NCBI RefSeq assembly: GCF_946479275.1
Contig: NZ_CAMLFE010000005.1
Location: 248,001-312,000 of the forward strand
Source: an uncultured Bartonella sp.
Lineage (GTDB): Bacteria > Pseudomonadota > Alphaproteobacteria > Rhizobiales > Rhizobiaceae
Length of the DNA: 64,000 bases
Direction: 5' to 3'
Of the stretch, positions 8,569 through 17,300 are shown piece by piece. Every line of letters starts with the position of its first letter. Position 1 is the first letter of the stretch. The notes below the pieces were generated by a model that was not told the DNA's origin, did no database searches, and saw only the letters and a list, made by a program, of their open reading frames with translations. A program made the position numbers and the translations under genes.

Positions 8569-10989
8569 TCATACCCCCTGTTTCGACCGCGAGGATCTTT
8601 CGGGCTTCACGGTGTTGACCGGATGGATACCTAAAATCTCGTCTTTCGGTCCATCGCGCACAATCCGCCCATTGTCGACAACGATGATACGATCAACGAG
8701 CTGCAAGACCGGATAACGATGGGTGGCAACAATAAATGTTCTATCACCGAGCCATGATTGCATCCTGTCAAGCACTGCCACCTCGGTTGCTTCATCAAGA
8801 GATGCCGTCGGCTCATCAAGCAGCACAATGTGGGGGGAGCGCAAGAAAAGGCGCGCCAACATTAATGTTTGTTTTTGCCCGCCCGAAAGGCCAACACCGC
8901 TTTCACGAAGTTTCAGGTCAAGCCCGTGTGGCTGATTGAGAAGGAGATGATCGGCCGAGGATAACCGCATTGCTTCCAGAAGTTGCTCGTCGGTTGCCAA
9001 AGGATTGGCAGCAAGAAGATTGTCACGCAATGTGCCGTAAAACAAACTTGATTCCTGGAACATCGCCCCGACATCACGACGAATATCTGCAATATCAATC
9101 ATGCTGATCGGCGTGCCATCAAGCAAAACGCGCCCCTGAACCGGAGCCGAAAGGCCGGCAAATAAACGAAGCAAGGTCGATTTACCAGCACCGACACGGC
9201 CGAGGATCGCAATTTTTTCACCGGCACGGACATTAAGTTTAGGGATAATCAAAGCCGGTTTTTCTTGCGGGCCATAAAGATAAACGAGGTCTTGCATCTG
9301 GTACTGACCTTGCAAAACCGGCTTATGATAATAATCCTTATCGGTATCATGATCGATCGGCAGAGTGAGCAGACCGTCAAGCCCTCTTTTCCCCACCCGT
9401 GCATTTTGTAATTTGCTTAAAATAGCCGGAATTTGCGCAAGCGGTGCAATAGTGCGGCTTGTAAGAATTGAACAAGCAAGAACAGCACCAAATGAAAGCT
9501 TGGCATCAAGAATGCCATAAACGCCAGCGATGACCACGCCGACATAGGCAATCTGCTGCATCGTTTGAGAAAAATTCATCAACATTGAAGCAATTTCACG
9601 CTGCTTCAAACTGATCTTGCTGCTGACCTTGTTGACTTCATCCCACATGCGGCGAAACCGCGGTTCGGCCTGCAACAATTTTATGTCTTCCGCCCGATAG
9701 ATCGACTCCATCAAAATAGCATTGCGCATGGCTGACTCTTCAAGCCCCTCATTGGAAAGCTTGGCCAAGGGATATTGCGCGATGATACCGGGAAGAACAA
9801 TGAATGGAATGGCAGCAATAGGAACCAAAACAACTGGTCCACCGATAAGCCAGATGATAAACAGAAAAGAGACAACAAATGGCAAGTCGATCAAAACACC
9901 GAGTGTACTTGACGTCAACAATTCGCGCATCTGGTCAAGATCACGCAATTGCGAAATCAATGTTCCCGGTGACCTTGGCCTCGCATCATTGCGGATATTC
10001 AAAACGCGCGCAAAAAACATGGCTGACAATTTGAGATCGGCTTGTTTACCAAAATGGTCAGTGACCGCAACGCGTGTGGTTTTCAACACAAATTCGAGAA
10101 GAAGAGCGAGTGCAACACCGGAAGCGAGAACCCATAACGTATTCGTCGAACGTCCCGGTACCACCCGATCCCACACTTGCATGGCAAAAAGCGATGTGCC
10201 GATTGCAAGCATATTGCCGACAAGCGATCCCAAACCCAATTGCAGAAATATTGGCCAATTGGTGACAAAAAGCCCTTTGAACCACGATTTCGGCTTTTTT
10301 TGCAAATATTCGTCAAGCCGGTCATCGTGAACCGCAAGATGACGCTCAAGAAGAAGCAATTTGATTTTATCGGTTTTGACAATATCGGCAAACGGAATCC
10401 GTTTTTCAAAAGCGGTTTTGTTCGCCACAAAATGCACAATGGCTATGTTTTTGTCACGACCAGTCAAAAGCCCTAGGGTACCATCGACCTGTATAACGGC
10501 GGGTAACATCACTGACGATATTTCGCTGGCGCCCACTTTGACAAAAGTTGCCGCAAGTCCGGATGCCAGTGCAACATCTATAATTGATTGCTCGGTGGCT
10601 TCTCTTCCACTCCATTTGGCAGCATTTCTCACGAGTTCGTCGGATATCGGAATATCAAGCTGACGGGCTGCCAATAATAAAATATCCACCCATTTGGAAA
10701 TCAATGAAGAAGCATCAATCTGTTCAAGCTGAACAGAAGCTTGTTCTGACACTTCGGGGCCTTTTTCCGGCTCACGCGGTGCTTTATTTTCGGGGGAGCG
10801 TCCAGTTTGCTTTATTGGCTTCTGTTCTGCCTCGGGCGAATTTTTCCCAGACGTAGAAGCTCCTTCTGTCCGTTGGTTTTGAACCTGTGGCTCAGCATTT
10901 GTCTTCTTTGTTTTCTTCCTCAACGGGAAAGATAACCGATTGGAAATGGTTTGCGAACTAGACATTTTGGAACTTTCAATTGCGCTCAC
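8569..10989 (-). CDS. Type I secretion ABC transporter/permease with C39-like domain
   Basis: An 806-residue LapB/RtxB-type exporter of unfolded adhesin. Residues 1-85 are low complexity. About 90-215 is a C39 peptidase-like domain without the catalytic Cys at the expected position (LLLAARQLDIPIS), so it is probably a non-cleaving substrate-docking domain. About 240-530 is the six-helix transmembrane domain. About 560-790 is the nucleotide-binding domain with Walker A GRVGAGKST, signature LSGGQKQ, Walker B HIVLLDEPTASLD and H-loop ATHRYP. The GTG at 10989 overlaps the TolC gene by 14 bases and has a poor RBS. The in-frame ATG at 10965, preceded by GAAAG and lying ten bases after that stop, is an equally good start. 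Confidence 0.93.
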   Translation of the reverse strand: MSAIESSKMSSSQTISNRLSFPLRKKTKKTNAEPQVQNQRTEGASTSGKNSPEAEQKPIKQTGRSPENKAPREPEKGPEVSEQASVQLEQIDASSLISKWVDILLLAARQLDIPISDELVRNAAKWSGREATEQSIIDVALASGLAATFVKVGASEISSVMLPAVIQVDGTLGLLTGRDKNIAIVHFVANKTAFEKRIPFADIVKTDKIKLLLLERHLAVHDDRLDEYLQKKPKSWFKGLFVTNWPIFLQLGLGSLVGNMLAIGTSLFAMQVWDRVVPGRSTNTLWVLASGVALALLLEFVLKTTRVAVTDHFGKQADLKLSAMFFARVLNIRNDARPRSPGTLISQLRDLDQMRELLTSSTLGVLIDLPFVVSFLFIIWLIGGPVVLVPIAAIPFIVLPGIIAQYPLAKLSNEGLEESAMRNAILMESIYRAEDIKLLQAEPRFRRMWDEVNKVSSKISLKQREIASMLMNFSQTMQQIAYVGVVIAGVYGILDAKLSFGAVLACSILTSRTIAPLAQIPAILSKLQNARVGKRGLDGLLTLPIDHDTDKDYYHKPVLQGQYQMQDLVYLYGPQEKPALIIPKLNVRAGEKIAILGRVGAGKSTLLRLFAGLSAPVQGRVLLDGTPISMIDIADIRRDVGAMFQESSLFYGTLRDNLLAANPLATDEQLLEAMRLSSADHLLLNQPHGLDLKLRESGVGLSGGQKQTLMLARLFLRSPHIVLLDEPTASLDEATEVAVLDRMQSWLGDRTFIVATHRYPVLQLVDRIIVVDNGRIVRDGPKDEILGIHPVNTVKPERSSRSKQGV

Positions 10990-12544
10990 GCAAACGGGTG
11001 ACCAATTGCCCCACCGCGTAATAGGCTTTTACTTTTGCATAAAGGCGATCGGATATTGCTGTGATCTGATCGCTTTCGGCCGAGAATGTATCCCGCTCGG
11101 CATTGATGACGTCAGTGAGCGGACGTTTGTTTAAAGTATATTGTTGCCAATATAGGTCACGCGACGATAACGACAAATCCATCAACTGTTTGGCATTATC
11201 CATACGGGCACTCGCTCCCTTTTCTTCTGTTTCGGCAGAACCTCTCGTGGTGCGCGAGACAAGTTGTTCATTGTCGCGCGCCTGCCTTGCGGCACGTAAT
11301 TCTGCTTCGGCAGCTTCGATTTGGTATTTTTCGCGTTTCCCTGTCGAAAATTGTCCGCTCAATTGCAAACCGACAAATGTGCTGTCATTGGTTGCATTGC
11401 GCTGGCCGGTTGCTCCGGACTGACTAACACCAAGACTTACAGAGGGGAAACGATCTGCTTTTGCAAGCCGCACCCTTTGTTGAGACGCTTTGACTTCGGC
11501 TTCTGCCGCAAGCACCGCCGGCGTCTTGTCGACATCGCCCTTCCCCTTGCTCAAACTATCCATAAAGCGGGTCGTCTCTGCAAGTGTTGCCACTTTTGTT
11601 GGACGAAAACCGCTAATTTGGGCAAATTTTCCTGCAGCTACATCAAAACGTGTTGTTGCCTGCAATAAATCGGACTTTGCCCGTTGCATTGCCACTTCAG
11701 CCTGATTGAGATCGGAAGCGTCGGAAAGACCGGCTTTGACGCGCTGGGAAATTTTATCATGTGTGTCGCGCAACAAATTGGTTTCACGCTGGGCAGCACT
11801 GATGAGATCCTGAGCAGCCGAAAGTTCGATAAAAGTGTTGGCCATGTTCTGCGCAACATCTTCCATCGTACCGGCAAGTTGATGGAGCTGTTTTTCGTTG
11901 GTTGCCTGCGCTGCACCAATGCGGCTTGAGGTGCGGCCAAAGTCATAAATAAGTTGCGAGGCTCCGACTGTGCCGCGCACACTTCCGGGGTCATTTTTGT
12001 TGTTGGAAGAGCTGTAATAGCGGTTATAACCGGGATTAACGCTATATTGAAGCGTCGGATACCAAGCCGATTTTTCGATAGCAATTTGTGCCTTGCCTTG
12101 GGCTACAACCGCATTGGCGCGCCCGATATCGGGGTGGCGTGCAAGCGCAACCCCGACCGCATCCTTAATACCGATGCCAGTCAAACCGATCGTTTTAATC
12201 GGACCATCTTTACCGCTTGCACTTTGTAATTTTGCGATTGCATCATTGTCGGCATTCCCGGAAGATTTAGCGGCATTACCAGTTACCGTTTGTTGATTCA
12301 AACTTTCGCCATTTTCGCCTTTTGCAACGCTATTATTATGCTCGTCCGCAACAGAAGCCATGGCGTCAGCCAATAGTCCAGGCTGACCGCTCTGGGCTCG
12401 TGGTTGGGCTGGATGATGGCGCACCACACGGGGGCTTTGCGATGTTGTTGTGGTGCAACCGGCAAAACCCAAGCTGAACGCAATGATACCTGTTCCGAGC
12501 AAAAACAGTTTTTGTAAAAGGCTTAAGTTAACGGTGTGTGGCAC
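10976..12544 (-). CDS. TolC-family outer membrane protein of the adhesin type I secretion system (lipoprotein)
   Basis: The outer-membrane duct of the secretion system. I choose the GTG at 12544 (522 residues) because GGAAGGGAG sits at proper spacing and the leader then follows at once (LLQKLFLLGTGIIAFSLGFAGC). The longer frame to 12625 would overlap the halogenase by 98 bases and delay the signal peptide. FAGC at about residue 30 suggests lipidation, more like NodT/OprM than classic TolC. After a Ser/Gln/Asn-rich linker come the efflux-protein repeats: IKDAVGVALARHPDIGRANA, YSVNPGYN, ASQLIYDFGRTSSRIGA, then ASQQRVRLAKADRFPSVSLG in the second half. It overlaps the halogenase end by 17 bases and the ABC gene by 14, so the cluster is translationally coupled. 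Confidence 0.92.
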   Translation of the reverse strand: MPHTVNLSLLQKLFLLGTGIIAFSLGFAGCTTTTSQSPRVVRHHPAQPRAQSGQPGLLADAMASVADEHNNSVAKGENGESLNQQTVTGNAAKSSGNADNDAIAKLQSASGKDGPIKTIGLTGIGIKDAVGVALARHPDIGRANAVVAQGKAQIAIEKSAWYPTLQYSVNPGYNRYYSSSNNKNDPGSVRGTVGASQLIYDFGRTSSRIGAAQATNEKQLHQLAGTMEDVAQNMANTFIELSAAQDLISAAQRETNLLRDTHDKISQRVKAGLSDASDLNQAEVAMQRAKSDLLQATTRFDVAAGKFAQISGFRPTKVATLAETTRFMDSLSKGKGDVDKTPAVLAAEAEVKASQQRVRLAKADRFPSVSLGVSQSGATGQRNATNDSTFVGLQLSGQFSTGKREKYQIEAAEAELRAARQARDNEQLVSRTTRGSAETEEKGASARMDNAKQLMDLSLSSRDLYWQQYTLNKRPLTDVINAERDTFSAESDQITAISDRLYAKVKAYYAVGQLVTRLRERN

Positions 12545-14210
12545 GTAAGCTCCCTTCCGCCTCTTGGAAATTGTCGGAATTGCCTGAAACCTGCCGGTTA
12601 TTTTCCTGATCATAATAAGATGCACCAGCGGCAGGAAAATTCTGATAGGATGAGAAGCCCTGTCCGCCCCGTTGTTCTCTTGGCAGTGCTTCTCCCCATT
12701 GTGGTTGTGTCACTGACGCACGCATACGCATCAATTCTGCACCATATTGTTCCATTCTCTGGCGTATTTGCGGTGGCAGATAATTGAGTTCGCTCATAGC
12801 TGCCTCGGCACTGATAATGCCCAGAGGGGCGGCAACAAACATCCAGTTCATCAAATGATAAAGCGGGCGCCAGCCAGTACCATAACCGTCAATATCGATA
12901 ATGCGCGGCAGCCGTTCATAGAAACAGGCCTTCATGGCTTCCAAATTTGCCGATCGCTTTGCCTGACCGGCATCACGCCAGAAGCTACTGTCACGCCGAC
13001 CACCGTCATAATGCATCCGCACAAAATCCGCTATCTCACTGAAACTTCTATCATTTGCATGGTTGAAAGCCTCAATCGTGTGGTCACCGATAATCCCATG
13101 GCAATCGAGAAAAGTCCGCTCCAGTTCGCCAAGTTGTTGAAGCAAATGTCCAAGAGAGGTCGTCTCGATCGGGCTCACAAAACCGGATGCGACACCCAAT
13201 GCAACAACATTATTTGTCCAGATTTTTCTGAAGTTTCCCGCTTCGAAAGTTGACATTTCACCCGGTGTAATTGCAAAGCCGAGATAGGATTGCAGCTCTT
13301 CTTTGGCTCGCGTCTCGGTTGTATATTTATCCGAAAAGACATATTGCGCCGAAACGTGATCAAGAAGCGGAACTTGCCATAAATAGCCCGCGCCAAGTGC
13401 AGCGGCTTCGCTCACAAAAGGTGGATTTTTTCCTTCGTTTGGCATTGAAAATGACAAAGTTTTGTTTTCAAGCAAGCTTGATGAAAAAGACCGCCATTCG
13501 ATTTTATATTTTTTGCCTGCGCTAAGGCGCTCGAAACCGGAAGCGTCAACGACAAAGTCCACTGCAACTTCATCACCGCTACCAAGCTTCAAAGCAGTCA
13601 CGTCGCCATTTGATGCAATAATGAGATCGGTTACCTTTTGTTCGCGGCTAGAAATTTGCTGTGAAACACTGACATCTTTCAAAAGCGTTACGAGTTTGCG
13701 AACAGAAAAATGAAATGTTGGTTGAATGCCGCTGCGGCGCAAATTGAAAACCGCATTCGCCTCAACTTGCGATGACCCGGCTTCAATCAACGAAAAACCG
13801 GGGAAGAGAGTATGAAGCGGCGTTCGCGTTGCAATACGCGTGGCAAGATAAGGCCAAACTCCGCGATAGGAAAAATCAATTTCTTCAACATGATCATTGG
13901 GTGCAGGAAAAAGCTGGTAATAGACATCGTTCTGCCCACCTTCACGCCAACCACGATAGGCGTTCCCCATTTTGAATGTCGCGTCTGTTTTATGCACAAA
14001 CTCGTCAATATCAATAGAAGCGCGTTGTAGATTGACGACGAAATTGCCAAGGCCGCCTTCCCCGCCTGAATAATGCGGTCGCTTCGGATCCTCGAAAACC
14101 ACAATTTCCACATTTGGGCTGAATACTCGACGCAGCATCAGCGCCGCGAACCAGCCGGCCAACCCGCCACCGACGACTGCTATTTTCTTTGCACGCCTAA
14201 GATCAAGCAA
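12528..14210 (-). CDS. Flavin-dependent tryptophan-halogenase-like protein
   Basis: A 560-residue FAD enzyme of the PrnA/RebH family, whose members use FADH2, O2 and halide to halogenate aromatic substrates. Seen: the dinucleotide motif VVGGGLAGW at residues 12-20, DATFKMGNAYRGW with Lys80 where PrnA and RebH have catalytic Lys79, a second FAD motif VVDASGFER at 220-228, YLWQVPL at 276-282 in place of WxWxIPL (first Trp is Tyr), and FVSPIETTS with Glu349 near PrnA Glu346. Both catalytic residues are therefore kept. The TTG start at 14210 has AGGTGGAG seven bases upstream, and no ATG lies near. It sits between the adhesin stop and the overlapping TolC gene, so it is built into the secretion operon. 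The substrate could be the adhesin (inference) or a small molecule. A non-halogenating relative cannot be excluded. Confidence 0.88.
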   Translation of the reverse strand: MLDLRRAKKIAVVGGGLAGWFAALMLRRVFSPNVEIVVFEDPKRPHYSGGEGGLGNFVVNLQRASIDIDEFVHKTDATFKMGNAYRGWREGGQNDVYYQLFPAPNDHVEEIDFSYRGVWPYLATRIATRTPLHTLFPGFSLIEAGSSQVEANAVFNLRRSGIQPTFHFSVRKLVTLLKDVSVSQQISSREQKVTDLIIASNGDVTALKLGSGDEVAVDFVVDASGFERLSAGKKYKIEWRSFSSSLLENKTLSFSMPNEGKNPPFVSEAAALGAGYLWQVPLLDHVSAQYVFSDKYTTETRAKEELQSYLGFAITPGEMSTFEAGNFRKIWTNNVVALGVASGFVSPIETTSLGHLLQQLGELERTFLDCHGIIGDHTIEAFNHANDRSFSEIADFVRMHYDGGRRDSSFWRDAGQAKRSANLEAMKACFYERLPRIIDIDGYGTGWRPLYHLMNWMFVAAPLGIISAEAAMSELNYLPPQIRQRMEQYGAELMRMRASVTQPQWGEALPREQRGGQGFSSYQNFPAAGASYYDQENNRQVSGNSDNFQEAEGSLRATHR

Positions 14211-14275
14211 TTTTTATCTCCACCTGCGATTTAAAACTGCAATGGACAGGAACCCTACCTGCCCAAAGATAAAGT

Positions 14276-14304
14276 TCTATGGCGGGAGAAATTCCCGCCA
14301 TAGA
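14276..14304 (-). terminator. Hairpin just after the adhesin stop (attenuator or processing site)
   Basis: A perfect 12-bp inverted repeat (TCTATGGCGGGA with its complement, five-base loop) begins six bases beyond the adhesin stop codon, in the 97-base gap before the halogenase. No strong T-run follows on the transcribed strand, so it may be a partial terminator, or it may protect the adhesin mRNA end and lower expression of the downstream secretion genes. Confidence 0.6.
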
Positions 14305-14309
14305 GAAGA

Positions 14310-17300
14310 TCAACCGATGATGATCTGATGGTTTGCCAACAATGTTTCCAAATCGGTTTGGACATTGTTCAAAGTCAGAAGATCGGTCGACTGGAAGGCA
14401 TTCCCCTTGCCATCGCGGTCAATACTCAAAATCGTATTGCCGTTTTCAACGCGGGTCGAAAGGAAGTCCTTGATATTATCACCCCAGTCGATCTGGGCTT
14501 TGCCTTTGTCGTCGTAATGGGCAGCGCCATCGGCATCGGCACGGTAGCCTTGCAACAGATCCTTGACATCAATGCGGTCGGCATCTTTATCAATCTTGGA
14601 TTTGTCGGCATCAATATAGGTGCCAACCTTGAAGCCATAGGCTGTGTCATGGCCATTGCCACCGGTTGCATCATCCTGCTCAATTAGGCGATAAAGCAGA
14701 AGATCATGACCACCTGCTTCAAGGTGATAGGTGTCGTTACCACCACGACCATCGAAGAAATTGTCACCTGAGTTACCAGTGAAAGTATCGTTGAATTTGC
14801 CACCGTAGATACCTTCAATGTCAATGAACTTGGCGTTGTTGAAACCTGTCGATTGGTAACCGGTGTTACTCAAATCGACTATGACACCGGTGGTTGCCTT
14901 GCCAAAATCGACAATGTCTTCACCACCACTTGCCTGCCAATATTTTTCACCGGCATCATTCCTCCAGCCGCCACCACCCGAATAGCTTTGGCTACCGGCT
15001 TCGGCTGTAAAGAGGTCATTATAACCGGTACCGACAAGTCCAGGACGATAGCCTTGTGATGTTTTATCGTCGACATTGCCAACGCCGGTTGTGACCGTTT
15101 CACCATCCTTATTGGCATTCAGGATATAGGCATGGTCGGCTTCAACAGCTTTAAGACCTGTCCACGAGCTGTTGACATTTTCAATGTCGTTATCTTTACC
15201 ATTGCCATTCCGATCTGTCGTATGAGTATGGGCAATACCGCCAATATCATTCGACTGACCGTTCGTATTGCGCAAGACAACAACCGAATAGGTTTCATTT
15301 TCTTTCAAGCCATAGAAATGGACAAGGCCGGTATTATCGGAAACACCCATGCCACCTTGCGCATTGATAACTTGTACGGCAACCAGGTTACCGGCAGAGT
15401 CAAAAAGCTGGACGGTATTGTTATAGAACACATTGGCACCATCCTTGTCGGTGATGCGAAGATGCAACGACGTTCCATACTCAACCTTGTTTTTGTTCGA
15501 CAAAATGAGCGATGAATGCAAGTTGTCACGCTGCATGGTAACATCAAGCGCACCATCCCAGTCATAGTCGACAACACCAATACCATAAATATAGTTCTTA
15601 CCGCTGCCATCAATTGTCTTCGGGTCAACATCACCATTGGCACTGGCAAGACGGCCACCTTTGGCACCGAAGATATCCCAATTGTCCCATTTAACCGAGC
15701 CATCAATAGCGTTATTGCCACCATTATGCCAAAGCTTCATATTGGCAGCACTCCCGCCGAAGCCTGGAACCTCCAGAATATCCATCTTGCCATCGTGATC
15801 CCAGTCAATGGCAACCGACCAGCGGCCATCAACATTGTCATTCAATCGCACAGGATCATTTAACTGTCCGCTACCATCTCCTTTATTGTAAAGAATCTGG
15901 CTGTCTCTATTACCGTTCCAATTTCTATGATTTTTGGCCATAAACAAATCCATATAGCCATCGCCATTATAATCGGCCCATGTCATGGAAACAGTGTTTT
16001 TGTAGGAATCATTGTCAATGCCATTATCTTTTTCATCACCCCTACTTGGCGACACATTCGCAATGCTTTGTCCAAGCGACCAATTGTCGCCATAAACACC
16101 ATCCGGCGCTGTTTCGCCACTATTTATTAGAGTAATCAGTTGATAATAGTTAAATGTATCTCCTCTCGCTCTGCCATTCCCGGCAAAATCGATGGTACCG
16201 TTGTTGTCAAGGTCGATTGCCGAGACATGGTGATCGGTATAGAAATTGGATGTAAAAGTTGATTGTTGCCGACCAAAACCGTCTCCCAATCCATAAAACT
16301 GGCCACCCCCCAAATCCGATGATGTTTCACCTCTGTTCAAGAAAATGGAACCGGAGTCATTTCCAGAGTCCCCCTGAATGACATCAAGATAACCATCACC
16401 ATTCATGTCAAAGGTAGCAATACCGCCGAGGTGGTTTAAAATCCTCCTCCCGTTGACCATGTCGCTATAATTGACATCGACATAATTCCATTGATTATCA
16501 CCCGTGCCGACATAAGCGGCGGTTGTACTTCCGGTATAGTATGCCTTAGTAGTCCAAATATCGATAAAACCATCGTGGTTATAATCGGCCATTGTATACG
16601 AACCGAAGAGCACGTTTTCGTCGTTAGTCAACGCGTGATATCCGTTAACGTTTCCTCGGGCAACTCCAAGAGAGTAATCAAGATAATAACCGGTTGCTTT
16701 ACCAGTACCATCATTACGGAACACCCAGATATTCGAATTCGATAGAACCTGCCACTCACCATTATTATTGAGTGCGACAGCTTGCGTATATGATGAATCT
16801 CCGTCAGACCTCGACACTTGATTTTTGTTTGAAATTCCGTAATCGGGAACGTTTGCAGCGCCGGTTGTATCAACGCGCACTTCAACATCATGTGCTTCGC
16901 CGACATAACCGGATTTCGACACAATTGCCGTTGTGAAGATATAGCTGTGATGGTCGGTCAAGCTGTTATCCGGCAGCTTGAAACTGAATGTGCCATCCGC
17001 ATTGATCTGGCTTTTTTCGACATAGCCCAGAAGAACGTGATCGCGATAAATGCCGATTTTCGCACCGTCTTCAAGGTCGGCAAGATTGCCGCTGATTTTA
17101 CCCTTCAAAATCGGGTTTGTAACATCGACATAATCACCACTCGGGAAGAGTTTATCGCCTTTACCGGTAAAGCCGATAAATTCGGAATGTTGCGCCGAGC
17201 CATCACTATCAATAACAACCGTTGTTGCCGAATTTTCAGTTATGGTATGGTCATAATTTCCTGTACGGGAAATAACACGGGTTTTCACCGTATATGTCCC

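Noticed and set aside
10976..12625. Longer TolC reading frame starting at 12625
   Set aside because: It would overlap the halogenase by 98 bases and push the lipoprotein signal inward, whereas the GTG at 12544 has a strong ribosome site.
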